Shown here: one piece after another, positions 55,525 to 64,000 of the stretch | Layout: each line of letters begins with the position of its first letter | Position numbering within the stretch: position 1 is the stretch's first letter | Assembly (NCBI RefSeq): GCF_001652915.1 | Contig: NZ_BBQI01000090.1 | Coordinates: 434,001 to 498,000 of the forward strand | Direction: 5' to 3' | Length of the DNA: 64,000 bases | Source of the DNA: Cupriavidus sp. D384 | GTDB lineage: Bacteria > Pseudomonadota > Gammaproteobacteria > Burkholderiales > Burkholderiaceae | Translations under genes and position numbers: made by a program | Notes under the pieces: generated by a model | Database searches by the model: none | The model's input: the letters and a program-made list of their open reading frames with translations, nothing else | What the model was told of the DNA's origin: nothing

Positions 55525-55580
55525 GCCCCGCGCTCCCCCCGGCCGGCACCCACGCAAACAAGGACAGGAGTTTCAAACCG

Positions 55581-56075
55581 ATGACCCATGGCAAGCTGCC
55601 ATCGACCCGCCGCACGATTGCCGGACCGGTTGCCGATCCGATCGCCCGAACGCCGGCTGGCCGGTTCACCCGCCACCTGGCCGCCTCCGCGCTGGTGGCG
55701 CTGGGCCTGACCGCGCTGACCGCCTTGTCGGGCTGTGCTTCCGAATCGAAATCGTTTGCCCCGCCGCGTGGCAGCATCACCGACGACCGTGCCATCGGCG
55801 ACATCCTGGTGAAGTTCACGCCGCCGGAGGTGACCATGTCCGAGGATGCCGGCAAGCTGCTGGCCGACGTGCAGGGCCCGGTGCGCTACATCGTCAAGCG
55901 GCCGATGTCGGGCGGTGCCTGGCTCGTGACGGCGATCACCGCGTCGGCCGACGTCACGCTGGCGCAGGCCGTGGCTACGTTGCAGGCGGCGCCGCGCGTG
56001 GAATCCGCCACCGCCGACCGCATGCTGCGGCCGCATCGCACCAAGCCGGCCGGCCGCGACATGCCGAACCCGTAA
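55581..56075 (+). CDS. lipoprotein with a free-standing subtilase-propeptide-like domain
   Basis: A 164-residue lipoprotein. An extended basic n-region is followed by a hydrophobic helix ending in lipobox LSGC (Cys52), with +2 Ala favouring the outer membrane. The mature part (about residues 70-150) resembles the propeptide of the protease encoded next. YIVKRPMSGGAWLV parallels LSVRRPMANAMQLL, and LQAAPRVESATADRMLRPH parallels LRQDPRVADAVPDRWLQLH. Propeptides of this fold (inhibitor I9-like) chaperone and inhibit their protease. The gene lies 86 bases before the protease gene with AGGACAGGAG as ribosome site. A role as a trans-acting chaperone or inhibitor is inferred; no family name is claimed. 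Confidence 0.85.
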   Translation: MTHGKLPSTRRTIAGPVADPIARTPAGRFTRHLAASALVALGLTALTALSGCASESKSFAPPRGSITDDRAIGDILVKFTPPEVTMSEDAGKLLADVQGPVRYIVKRPMSGGAWLVTAITASADVTLAQAVATLQAAPRVESATADRMLRPHRTKPAGRDMPNP

Positions 56076-56161
56076 GCCCAAAGCCCAAGGCACCCGGCGC
56101 GAAAAGCAACCCATACTGATCTATCAGCAGTTCGCATCAAACGTTCTCCACAGGAGTCCAG

Positions 56162-57859
56162 ATGTCGCACGCAACGCTGAAGTCCCGCAAAGGCTCAATC
56201 GCGCCGGTATTGCTGGCGATGGCGGCCAGCGCCCTGCTTGGCCTGCCCGGCATCTCCCACGCCGATGCCGCCATGACGCAGGCATCGTCATCGGCTGCTT
56301 CATCGGCTTCGGCGTCCGCCTCGGCCACCTCCTCCACGGTACGGCCGGCGCCACGCTACACCGGCAACTACATCGTGCGGTGGCGCGACGGCAGCCAGAG
56401 CACCGACACCAGCGCCGACACCGCGCGCATGCGCCGGGTGGCATCCAATACCGGGCTGGCGCTGTCGGTCAGGCGCCCGATGGCCAACGCCATGCAGTTG
56501 CTGACGGTCAAGGACAGCCGTGGCGACGATCCGCAAACCGTCGCCAGGCGGCTGCGGCAGGACCCGCGCGTGGCGGACGCCGTACCCGACCGCTGGCTGC
56601 AACTGCACGACACCGTGCCGAACGACTCCGATTTCGCGAACCAGGTGGCCTACATGGGTTCGCCGACGACCACGACCGGCGCGGCCAACCTGTCGCGCGC
56701 CTGGGACCGCTCCCGCGGGAGCGCCAATGTGGTGATTGCCGTGGTGGACACCGGCTATCTCGATCACCCCGATCTGGCGGGCCGGCTGGTGGCCGGCTAC
56801 GACTTCATCAGCACCACGTCGGTATCGGTCGATGGCGACGGACGCGACAGCGACGCGCACGACCCGGGCGACTACGTGCCGTCCGGCACCACCTGCCCCG
56901 ACGGCTCCGGCGCCAGCGACAGCAGCTGGCATGGCACGCGCGTAGCCAGCGTATTGGGCGCGGCCACCAACAATGCAAGCGGTATTGCCGGGGTGGACTG
57001 GAATGCGCGCATCCAGCCAGTGCGCGTGTCGGGCCGCTGCGGCGCGCTGCTGTCCGATACGGTCGATGGCATGCGCTGGGCCGGTGGCCTGCCGGTACCC
57101 GGCGTGCCGAACAACCCGACGCCGGCCAAGGTGGTCAACGTCAGCCTGGGCGGCGGCAGCTGCTCCAGCATCGAGCAGCAGGCCGTGAACGACCTCAATG
57201 CCGCGGGCGTGGTGGTGGTGGCTGCCGCCGGCAATTCGGCCGGCGCGGTCGAGGCCCCGGCCGACTGCTCGGGCGTGATCGCCGTGACGGCCAACGCCAA
57301 CGATGGCGAGAACGCCAGCTTTGCCAACGTGGGGCCGGAAGTGACGCTCAGTGCGCCCGGCGGCGGCTGCGGCAACTCGAAGGTCATCGTTACCAACGGT
57401 ACGGCGACGGGCTGCACCACCGCCCAGTCGTTTATCCGCACGCTGTCGAACGCCGGTACGGCCGGGCCCACCACTTACAACATCGTCAGTTCGCAGGGCA
57501 CCAGTTTCTCGGCGCCGATGGTGTCGGGCGTGGTGAGCCTGATGTTTGCGGTCAACCCGGCGCTGACGCCTGCACAGGTCACCGCGGTACTGAAGAACAC
57601 GGCACGTGCCCATCCGGCCAACACGTTCTGCACAAGCAGCGCCAATGTCGGCAAATGTGGCGCAGGCCTGCTCGACGCCGACGCCGCGCTGGCAGCGGCG
57701 CCGAATCCGCCATCAAGCGGCTCCACATCGACCAGCACGACGGCGGATAGCGGCGGTGGTGGCGGCGGCGGTGGTGGCGCGTTCTCGCCGTGGAGCGCGG
57801 CGGTATTGCTTGTGATCGGCCTGATCGGCTTCGGCACGCGACGACGGGCGCAGCGGTAG
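56162..57859 (+). CDS. S8 subtilisin-family serine protease with GlyGly-CTERM tail
   Basis: 565 residues. A signal peptide (about 1-36) is followed by a Ser/Ala-rich linker, an I9-like propeptide at about 66-149, and the S8 catalytic domain at about 155-515. The triad is Asp196 (VVDTGYLDHPDL), His257 (SSWHGTRVA) and Ser448 (SSQGTSFSAPM), with oxyanion Asn358 (AAGNSA). Eight cysteines suggest disulfides, as for an exported enzyme. It ends in nine Gly residues, a hydrophobic helix (SAAVLLVIGLIGFG) and TRRRAQR, the GlyGly-CTERM sorting signal recognised by rhombosortase. The gene for that enzyme lies next to it. Secretion would need a type II system encoded elsewhere. Confidence 0.93.
   Translation: MSHATLKSRKGSIAPVLLAMAASALLGLPGISHADAAMTQASSSAASSASASASATSSTVRPAPRYTGNYIVRWRDGSQSTDTSADTARMRRVASNTGLALSVRRPMANAMQLLTVKDSRGDDPQTVARRLRQDPRVADAVPDRWLQLHDTVPNDSDFANQVAYMGSPTTTTGAANLSRAWDRSRGSANVVIAVVDTGYLDHPDLAGRLVAGYDFISTTSVSVDGDGRDSDAHDPGDYVPSGTTCPDGSGASDSSWHGTRVASVLGAATNNASGIAGVDWNARIQPVRVSGRCGALLSDTVDGMRWAGGLPVPGVPNNPTPAKVVNVSLGGGSCSSIEQQAVNDLNAAGVVVVAAAGNSAGAVEAPADCSGVIAVTANANDGENASFANVGPEVTLSAPGGGCGNSKVIVTNGTATGCTTAQSFIRTLSNAGTAGPTTYNIVSSQGTSFSAPMVSGVVSLMFAVNPALTPAQVTAVLKNTARAHPANTFCTSSANVGKCGAGLLDADAALAAAPNPPSSGSTSTSTTADSGGGGGGGGGAFSPWSAAVLLVIGLIGFGTRRRAQR
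57751..57780. repeat. GGN trinucleotide run encoding nine glycines
   Basis: A stretch of GGC/GGT codons codes for the nine Gly residues before the transmembrane part of the GlyGly-CTERM tail. Slippage could change Gly number without breaking frame. Confidence 0.7.
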
Positions 57860-57899
57860 GCGTCCACAGTACCTCTCGCGCCCGCGCTCTCCCCAAGCC

Positions 57900-57921
57900 C
57901 CTCTCCCGCAGGCGGGAGAGG
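57900..57921. repeat. short palindromic element (CTCTCCCGC/GCGGGAGAG)
   Basis: CTCTCCCGC, AG, GCGGGAGAG: a 9-10 base stem with a 2-base spacer between the convergent protease and rhombosortase genes. It resembles the element after lysS at 25068-25103 and may act as a transcript end for both genes. Confidence 0.65.
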
Positions 57922-57949
57922 CGCGCAAATCTTCGGCACTCGCCAATCG

Positions 57950-58579
57950 TCAGCGCCGCCGCTGGCCCCACCACTCCTGCAGCAGCCAGCACGCCAGGCC
58001 GGCCACCGCGCCGGCCGCATGGGCGCCGCGCACCACGCCAAAGCCCCACGACGGGTCGAATACGATGGCGGCCAGCCAGGATTGTTCGATCCAGACCTTG
58101 CCCAGCACGATCACGCACGTCACCACGCCGATCACGCGCGACCACCCAGGTGCCTGCAGCAGCCGCAGCGCCGTCCATAGCGCCAGGCCGTGCGTGGCGC
58201 CGGACAATCCGCCGTACCAGCCAACGGCGGGCATGCGCAGCAGCGCCACCTGCACGGCCAGGCCGCAGATCACCAGCACCAGCAGCATCTCGCGGATACG
58301 GGCCACGCGGCCGGCCAGAAACAGCAGGCCGGCCGTGGCCGCCACATCGGACAGGTAATGGCGCCAGTCCAGGTGCACCCACATCGCCGTCAGCACGCGC
58401 CACCACTGCCCGTCCAGCCGCACGGCGTCACGCACATAGAGCCCGTGCGCGTGCCACCACGGCACGAAGGTGAACAGCGCGGACAGGGCCGCCACGCCAG
58501 CCACCGTCGCCAGCATGGCCCGCCACCCGGGCTGCCCCGATGGCGGGGGCGCGGCCGTCAACGGCTGATGTACGCTCAC
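57950..58579 (-). CDS. rrtA: rhombosortase
   Basis: A 209-residue intramembrane serine protease of the rhomboid superfamily. The family blocks are GQWWRVLTAMWVHLDWRHYL, the catalytic Ser126 in YGGLSGATHGLALW, and the catalytic His187 in GAHAAGAVAGLACW. There are about six hydrophobic helices. Rhombosortases are known to pair with GlyGly-CTERM proteins and cleave that tail. The gene is convergent with the GlyGly-CTERM protease, 90 bases away, which supports the pairing. The start is probably GTG 58579, seven bases after the glnE stop; an upstream extension would overlap glnE. It is likely co-transcribed with glnE. Confidence 0.9.
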   Translation of the reverse strand: MSVHQPLTAAPPPSGQPGWRAMLATVAGVAALSALFTFVPWWHAHGLYVRDAVRLDGQWWRVLTAMWVHLDWRHYLSDVAATAGLLFLAGRVARIREMLLVLVICGLAVQVALLRMPAVGWYGGLSGATHGLALWTALRLLQAPGWSRVIGVVTCVIVLGKVWIEQSWLAAIVFDPSWGFGVVRGAHAAGAVAGLACWLLQEWWGQRRR

Positions 58580-58586
58580 GCGCCGC

Positions 58587-61500
58587 TCAGCGTTCGCCGA
58601 ACACCGACTGCCAGAGCGCGCGCACCGGCGCGGTCTGCTCGGCCACGCTGTCGGGCGCCACGCGCGCCTGGTCCTGACCATCGAGCCGCAGCTTGTGCTG
58701 GCGCGCGCGGAACAACCGGTAGGCATCGCCCACGGCCAGCGCCAGCCCGGCGTCGATCAGGTTCAGCACGCCGGCCATGCGCAGCAGCGCGATATTGCCC
58801 GCATTGCGCGTCAGTTCCGGATGCGCGCCGCTGTGCAGCAGCACCAGGTACTGCACCGTGAACTCGATATCGACCATGCCGCCGCGATCGTGCTTGAGAT
58901 CGAACAACGCGGTCGGGTTCGGATGGCCCTCGGCCACCTTCGCGCGCATCTGCACGATTTCCTCGCGCAGCGCCACGGCATCGCGCGGCTGGCGCAAGAT
59001 CTCGTCGCGCAGATCCTCGAACCGGTTGCCGATCTCGCGGTCGCCGGCACCGAAGCGCGCACGCGTCAGCGCCTGGTGCTCCCACACCCACGCGGTGTTG
59101 TCGCCCTCGCGCAGCTGGTAGCGCCGGAACGCGTCGAAGCTTGTCACCAGCAGCCCCGCCGCCCCGTTCGGCCGCAGCCGCGTGTCCACGTCGAACAGCA
59201 TTCCTGCCGCCGTATGGCTGGTCAGCCAGGTAATCAGCCGGCGCGCGTATGCGGCGTAGACATCGGGTGCGCGTTCATGGTCGTCGTCGTACAGGAAGAT
59301 CAGGTCCAGGTCCGACGCGTAGCCCAGTTCCTTGCCGCCCAGCCGGCCGTAGGCGATCACCGCGAAGCGCGGCGTCTCGCAATGGCGCGTAGCCAGCTGG
59401 CGCCACACGGCCTGCATCGTGACCTCCAGCATGGCATCGGCCAGGTCCGACAGGCGGTCGGCCACCTGCTCCACGGTCAGCAGCCCCTGCAGGTCCTGCA
59501 GCAGGATGCGGAATGTCTCGGCATGGTGCTCGCGGCGCAGGATGTCCATCTGCGTTTCGACCTGGCCGTCGGACGCGTGCAGCCGCTCCGACAGGCGTTG
59601 CCGGAAACCGGCCCAGTCCGGCGCGCCCGCCAGCGCGTCGCTGTCCAGCAGTTCGTCCAGCAGCTGCGGATGGCGGGTCAGGTAGGTGGCCGCCCAGCGC
59701 GAGGCGTGCAGCGTCTGCGCCACGCGATCCATTGCCTGCGGATACTCGGACAGCAGCGACAGGTACGAAGCCCGGCGGCTGATCGCATCCAGGAAGTCCA
59801 GGAAACGCGCGATCGTGGCATCGGCATCGTCCTGCTTGACCGCCAGCTCCAGCGCGCGGTTCACCAGCAGGTCGAAGCGCCCCCGGCTGGTTTCCGACAG
59901 CGCACGATAGCGCATCGACGTGCCGATGGCCCGCAGGCGGTCGTAGAGGCCCGTGCAGTCGCTGAAGCCCGCCGCCTGCAGCGCCTGGCACGGCGAAGAC
60001 TGCGGATCGGTCTCGTCGTCCTCGTCGCCGGGGTTCGACTGCGTGGCGCGCGAGGCCATTTCCTCGCGCACCAGCGCCGGCCAGAGCGGTTCGCTCTGCG
60101 CCGTCTCGCCGTCGGCGAACGGATCGGCGAAGGTGGCCTCGAACTGCTGCGCCACCGGGTCCATCAGCGTGTTCATCTGCGCGACCAGCGTTTCCCAGTC
60201 GGCGCAGCCCATCATCAGCGCCACGGCCTGCCGTTCATCGTCCGAAGTGGGCAGGTGATGCGTCTGGGCGTCGTCGCGGTACTGGAGCCGGTGCTCCAGC
60301 TGGCGCAGGAAGCGGTAGGCGTCGGCCAGTTGCTCGGCCTGGCCGGCCGGCAGCAGGTTGCGCGCCACAGCCACATCCAGCACCTCCAGCGTGGGCCGCA
60401 CGCGCAGCGCCGGGTCCTGTCCGCCGCGGATCAGCTGGAAGACCTGGGCCATGAACTCGATCTCGCGAATGCCGCCCCGGCCCAGCTTGATATTGAACGA
60501 GCGCTGGTTCACGCCATGGCCTGCCAGGCCGCCGCTGCGCTTGGCCGCCTCCGAGCGGATCTGGGCGTGCAGCGAGCGGATGGCAGCGATCACGCCGTAG
60601 TCCAGGTAACGGCGGAACACGAACGGCGTGGTCATGCGGCCCAGCAGCGCGGCGGCCCGCTCCGCGTGCGGGGTATCGACGGCGGACACCACGCGGCCCT
60701 TGATCCAGGCATACCGTTCCCACTCGCGGCCCTGCACCACCAGGTATTCCTCGAGCATGCCAAAGCTGCAGACCAGCGGCCCGGCGTCGCCGTTCGGACG
60801 CAGGCGCATGTCCACGCGGAACACATAGCCGTCGCCGGTGACTTCGGACAGCAGCGTGATCAGCCGCCGCCCCAGCCGGATGAAATACTCGTGGTTCGAC
60901 AGGCTGCGCGACCCGCCACGCGTGTCGCCATCCTCGTCGTAGAGAAAGATCAGGTCGATATCGGACGACACATTCAGCTCGCGCCCGCCCAGCTTGCCCA
61001 TGCCGACCACCACCAGTTCCTGCACCTCGCCGCTCTGGTCGCCGGTGGGCTGCCCGAAGGTGGCCGCCAGGTCGTCGTCCAGCACGCGCAGGCCATGCTG
61101 GATCGACAATTCGGCCAGGTCGGTCATGGCACCGGTGATCTCGGCCAGCGTGGCCAGCCCGCGCAGGTCGCGCTCGATCACCACGCACATGACTTCGGCA
61201 CGCAGGCGCCGCAGCGCCTGGCCCGCGGCGGCCTCGGCATCGGCCGAGGGCGCGTGCAGGGCCTGCAGGCGCGCTTCCATCCAGTCGCGCGTGATGGGCC
61301 CGACCGCCGCATCCGCCACCACGGCGGGCAGCCCGGGGCGCGCGGCCAGAACGCGGCGCGCGTAATGGGAGTACGCCGCCGAGTACAATACGTGTCCCTC
61401 GCAATCGGCGGGGGTCAGTCCCTGCGCCGTCATCGTGGCAAAGGCCCCCTGGGCCATGTTGCCGAGCGGTCCGGCGGCGCCCGGCGATGCCAGAATCGAA

Positions 61501-61589
61501 GTGGTTCCGGCGCCATCCAGCGGGTGCTGCGGGCCGGTCGATGCCGGGGCGGTGCCCGCGGCGGAACTCGTCGGATCAGGGACAGTCAT
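58587..61589 (-). CDS. glnE: glutamine synthetase adenylyltransferase/adenylyl-removase
   Basis: A bifunctional enzyme that adds AMP to or removes AMP from glutamine synthetase according to nitrogen status. It is 1000 residues. The N-terminal adenylyl-removase nucleotidyltransferase domain carries SSDIDLIFLYDEDG; the C-terminal adenylyltransferase domain carries GYASDLDLIFLYDDD. Each is followed by a helical bundle. It is about 50 residues longer than E. coli GlnE, mostly from a Pro/Ala/Gly-rich start (MTVPDPTSSAAGTAPAST...); an internal ATG 44 residues in (MAQGAFATM) could be the true start. It is divergent from the YhdP-like gene across 98 bases. Confidence 0.95.
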   Translation of the reverse strand: MTVPDPTSSAAGTAPASTGPQHPLDGAGTTSILASPGAAGPLGNMAQGAFATMTAQGLTPADCEGHVLYSAAYSHYARRVLAARPGLPAVVADAAVGPITRDWMEARLQALHAPSADAEAAAGQALRRLRAEVMCVVIERDLRGLATLAEITGAMTDLAELSIQHGLRVLDDDLAATFGQPTGDQSGEVQELVVVGMGKLGGRELNVSSDIDLIFLYDEDGDTRGGSRSLSNHEYFIRLGRRLITLLSEVTGDGYVFRVDMRLRPNGDAGPLVCSFGMLEEYLVVQGREWERYAWIKGRVVSAVDTPHAERAAALLGRMTTPFVFRRYLDYGVIAAIRSLHAQIRSEAAKRSGGLAGHGVNQRSFNIKLGRGGIREIEFMAQVFQLIRGGQDPALRVRPTLEVLDVAVARNLLPAGQAEQLADAYRFLRQLEHRLQYRDDAQTHHLPTSDDERQAVALMMGCADWETLVAQMNTLMDPVAQQFEATFADPFADGETAQSEPLWPALVREEMASRATQSNPGDEDDETDPQSSPCQALQAAGFSDCTGLYDRLRAIGTSMRYRALSETSRGRFDLLVNRALELAVKQDDADATIARFLDFLDAISRRASYLSLLSEYPQAMDRVAQTLHASRWAATYLTRHPQLLDELLDSDALAGAPDWAGFRQRLSERLHASDGQVETQMDILRREHHAETFRILLQDLQGLLTVEQVADRLSDLADAMLEVTMQAVWRQLATRHCETPRFAVIAYGRLGGKELGYASDLDLIFLYDDDHERAPDVYAAYARRLITWLTSHTAAGMLFDVDTRLRPNGAAGLLVTSFDAFRRYQLREGDNTAWVWEHQALTRARFGAGDREIGNRFEDLRDEILRQPRDAVALREEIVQMRAKVAEGHPNPTALFDLKHDRGGMVDIEFTVQYLVLLHSGAHPELTRNAGNIALLRMAGVLNLIDAGLALAVGDAYRLFRARQHKLRLDGQDQARVAPDSVAEQTAPVRALWQSVFGER

Positions 61590-61687
61590 TCCAGTTACTT
61601 TGCAATATCGGGCAGGCGCCGTAAGACCGCGGTGGCGCTTGCGCGCACCACTTTGGAGAGCGGCTAGTATTGTCGGATAATCTGCGC

Positions 61688-64000
61688 ATGTCCAGCCGCC
61701 CTACCGCCCCTGACGACGGCGCCGCATCCCCACACGCGGGCGGTGACGGCACCTCTGCGGTCGCCGCCTCCCCTGTTTCGCATGGTTCCGCGCCTGGCCG
61801 TGGCCGGCGCCTGCTGGCGCTCGCCCGGCAAGGGCTGGGCATGACCTGGCGCGGGCTGCGCGCGCTGGTGCGCCACCCGGCCTGGACCCGGCTCTGGCGC
61901 ATGCTGGTGCGCATCGTGGCCGTGCTGGCCGCGCTGGCGGTGGTTGCCGTCCTGCTGATCCGCTTCGTGCTCTGGCCCCAGGCCCATACCGCGCGCCAGT
62001 GGCTGGAGCAGCAGGGCTCGGCCGCGCTTACCGCCAATCTCACCATCGGCCAGCTCGACACCTACTGGGACGGCTGGCACCCGGCGTTTCGCGCCAGCAA
62101 CGTGCAGGCGGTGGATCGCGATCACCGCATGCTGCTGTCGGCGGCCACGCTCGAAGGCAAGCTGTCCTGGCAGTCGGTGCCGGCACTGACCCTGCAGTTC
62201 GCCAGCCTGACGGCCGACCGTACCGACGTGCTGATCCGCCGTACCGAAAAGGGCGCGCTGCTGGTGGCCGGGGTGCCGATCGAGGCCACCAAGTCGTCCA
62301 GCGAGGACGACCCGTTCCTGAACTGGCTGCTGTCGCAGGGCCATATCGAGCTGAAGAGCGGCAATCTGCGCTGGCTCGACGAAAAGGCGAAGCTGCCGCG
62401 ACTGGACGTCGCCGATATCCATTTCACGGCCGAGCGCCATGGCGTGCAGCATACGGTGCGGCTGGAGGCGCGCAGCGCGTCGCTGGCGCCCCAGGCGCTG
62501 GTCTTCCAGGCCAACCTGCGGCACGACTACCTGTACGGCGCCGGCAACTGGCGCCACTGGGCCGGCCAGGCCAGCTGGGCCTTCAACCAGTTGCAACTGC
62601 CGGTGGTGCAGCGCTACCTGGCAATCTTCGACAACGTCAACAGCGGCGTCTTCAGCACCGACGGCACCGTCGATATCCGGGGCGGCCATGTGCTGCGCAG
62701 CCAGCTCCGGCTGCGCGCGACCGGCGTGGACCTGCTGCTGACGGGTGCCACGGAGCCGCTCAAGCTGGCAAACGCGCAGGCGCTGCTGCTGCACAAGGGC
62801 GACCGCACCGGCAACAACTCGCTGACCATCGACACGCTGCTCTGGCAGGGCGAACCGCAGGCCGGCCCGCCTTCCGCCGCCGATGCATCGTGGCGCGACG
62901 GCATGCGCAAGGTCACCATCGACTGGGCGCGCGACAACGCCGGCCAGTTGCGCAAGTTCGCGCTGCGCGCGCCAACGTTCGACCTGAACACGGTGCGCGC
63001 GCTCGCCACGTCGATGCCGATTGATACCGCGGTGCTGCGCCAGTTGCGCGCGCTGCAGCCGGCCGGTCATATCGACAACCTAGACGTTTCCTGGTCGCGC
63101 GAGCGGGCCGGGCTGCTGTCGCGCGGCCCCGGCACCCCGCACTACACGGTGCAGGGCACGCTGCGCAGCGTATCGGTCAACAGCCAGCCCGCGGTGCCGG
63201 CGGTGGGCCCCGACGGCAAACCCCACACCGGCACGCCCGGCTTCAGCCGCCTGTCCGGCAACTTCAGCTTCGACGACCGCCAGGGCACCGCACGCGTGGA
63301 CAGCACCGGCGCCACGCTGAGCTTCCCCGGCGTCTTTGACGATCCGCTGGTGCCGTTCGACGAACTGCGCGGCGAAGTGCGCTGGCGCCACGACACCGAC
63401 AACAAGCTCGTGGTGAGCACCGAGGGCATCCGCTTTGCCAACACCGACACGGCTGGCACCGTCCGCGGCAGCTGGCGCGGGGGCGGCGACGGCCAAAGCG
63501 GCATCGCCGACCTGTCCGGCGAACTGGAGCGCGCGCTGGCAAACCGTGTGCCGCGCTACCTGCCTTCGACCATGCCGGCCACGCGGCACTACCTGGAAGG
63601 CGCGCTGGTCGGCGGCGAAGCCCATGACGTGAAGTTCCTGGTCAAGGGCGACCTGTACCACTTCCCGTTCCACCCGCCGTTTGCCAAGGCCGGCGACTTC
63701 CGTGTGGAGGTGCCGGTACGCAACGTGAGCTACCAGATCGCGCCGCACGAAACGGGCCCGAACACCGGCGGGGCCGCCAGCAATGGGGGCACCCCGGCCA
63801 ATGGCGGCAACGCCAGCACCGGCATGGCCTGGCCCGATTTCACGGACATTTCCGGCGACCTGCTGTTCGACCGCAGCACGATGTCATTCCTGGTCAAACA
63901 GGCCGGCGTACGCGGCATTCCCGGCATCGTGCTGCGCGATGTCAGCGGCCGGATCGACGACCTCAGCGACCACGGCCACCTGGCGATCGACGGCGGCGCC
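61688..64000 (+). CDS. YhdP-family AsmA-like protein, N-terminal part (continues beyond the window)
   Basis: Open to the window end: 771 residues are visible of a protein likely 1300 or more. A Pro/Ala/Gly-rich cytoplasmic start (about residues 1-70) precedes one membrane helix at about 73-96 (VRIVAVLAALAVVAVLL). The long periplasmic repeat-beta-groove region follows (LTIGQLDTYWDGWHPAFRAS, then FSFDDRQGTARVDSTGATLS and a Gly/Asn linker). YhdP, TamB and YdbH are AsmA-like proteins thought to move phospholipids to the outer membrane; the DUF3971 family pattern here fits YhdP. ATG 61688 follows GATAAT closely, so the message may be nearly leaderless. The end is not visible. Confidence 0.88.
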   Translation, partial: MSSRPTAPDDGAASPHAGGDGTSAVAASPVSHGSAPGRGRRLLALARQGLGMTWRGLRALVRHPAWTRLWRMLVRIVAVLAALAVVAVLLIRFVLWPQAHTARQWLEQQGSAALTANLTIGQLDTYWDGWHPAFRASNVQAVDRDHRMLLSAATLEGKLSWQSVPALTLQFASLTADRTDVLIRRTEKGALLVAGVPIEATKSSSEDDPFLNWLLSQGHIELKSGNLRWLDEKAKLPRLDVADIHFTAERHGVQHTVRLEARSASLAPQALVFQANLRHDYLYGAGNWRHWAGQASWAFNQLQLPVVQRYLAIFDNVNSGVFSTDGTVDIRGGHVLRSQLRLRATGVDLLLTGATEPLKLANAQALLLHKGDRTGNNSLTIDTLLWQGEPQAGPPSAADASWRDGMRKVTIDWARDNAGQLRKFALRAPTFDLNTVRALATSMPIDTAVLRQLRALQPAGHIDNLDVSWSRERAGLLSRGPGTPHYTVQGTLRSVSVNSQPAVPAVGPDGKPHTGTPGFSRLSGNFSFDDRQGTARVDSTGATLSFPGVFDDPLVPFDELRGEVRWRHDTDNKLVVSTEGIRFANTDTAGTVRGSWRGGGDGQSGIADLSGELERALANRVPRYLPSTMPATRHYLEGALVGGEAHDVKFLVKGDLYHFPFHPPFAKAGDFRVEVPVRNVSYQIAPHETGPNTGGAASNGGTPANGGNASTGMAWPDFTDISGDLLFDRSTMSFLVKQAGVRGIPGIVLRDVSGRIDDLSDHGHLAIDGGA

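Noticed and set aside
53776..55557. Minus-strand open frame of 593 codons opposite recN
   Set aside because: Mirror frame; recN on the plus strand has all ATPase motifs.
56162..57859. Autotransporter reading of the S8 protease
   Set aside because: There is no C-terminal beta-barrel; the end is a GlyGly-CTERM tail of about 35 residues.
58695..61667. Plus-strand open frame of 990 codons opposite glnE
   Set aside because: Low-complexity mirror of glnE; glnE shows both nucleotidyltransferase motifs.

Overview
The window is a GC-rich (about two-thirds G+C), gene-dense stretch of a betaproteobacterial chromosome. Gene content and order point to Burkholderiaceae, most likely Cupriavidus or a close relative. 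The PHA depolymerase carries Cys183, Asp355 and His388 at exactly the positions I recall for Ralstonia eutropha/Cupriavidus necator PhaZ1. The isc operon, the lone LolC/E-type permease, the HexR-controlled Entner-Doudoroff genes and the N-terminally extended phospholipase A fit the same group. The genus is inferred from families and layout, not from a database match. I see no rRNA, tRNA, CRISPR array, insertion sequence, prophage or replication origin.

Layout. 1-3.3 kb (minus): alpha/beta hydrolase, pyrG and kdsA (cut by the window edge). 3.4-7.7 kb (minus): a four-gene Anbu proteasome cluster (circularly permuted ATP-grasp, alpha-E protein, transglutaminase-like protein, Anbu). 7.9-11.9 kb: gluconokinase and edd, divergent from hexR, with two matching palindromic operators between them. 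11.9-17.4 kb (minus): comEC, tatD, lolD and lolC/E. 17.5-25 kb: an RpfE-type/phosphoglycerate-mutase-like gene, recJ, an opposing NlpD-like lipoprotein gene, prfB with its programmed frameshift, an SDR gene and lysS. 25.3-26 kb: a glycine-zipper protein. 26.1-31.9 kb (minus): the full isc operon iscR-iscS-iscU-iscA-hscB-hscA-fdx-iscX behind an IscR-type operator. 32-35.4 kb (minus): a low-molecular-weight phosphatase, two small unknowns and uvrB. 35.6-38.3 kb: an aromatic aminotransferase and phaZ. 38.4-41.4 kb: two TetR genes around an orphan RnfB-like ferredoxin gene and nth. 41.4-44.7 kb: a Baeyer-Villiger-type monooxygenase, a frameshifted alpha/beta hydrolase and a Coq4-family gene, preceded by a double TetR-type operator. 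44.8-48.8 kb: nitroreductase, DMT transporter, DUF1841 protein, phospholipase A and a thioredoxin-like protein. 48.9-55.5 kb: stress and repair genes grpE (with a sigma-32 promoter), hslR, hemH, hrcA, nadK and recN. 55.6-58.6 kb: a lipoprotein, a GlyGly-CTERM subtilase and a rhombosortase. 58.6-64 kb: glnE and, divergently, the start of a YhdP-like AsmA-family gene that runs off the window.

The most interesting segment is 55.6-58.6 kb. A subtilisin-family protease ends in a Gly-run/hydrophobic/basic GlyGly-CTERM tail. A rhombosortase gene lies beside it. The lipoprotein gene just upstream encodes what looks like a free-standing copy of the protease's own propeptide domain. Together they suggest a self-contained surface-protease module in which one protein cuts or anchors the protease and another chaperones or inhibits it at the outer membrane. 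Second in interest are the Anbu cluster, whose substrate is unknown, and the monooxygenase-hydrolase-Coq4 operon, where an extra C in a run of Cs breaks the hydrolase.
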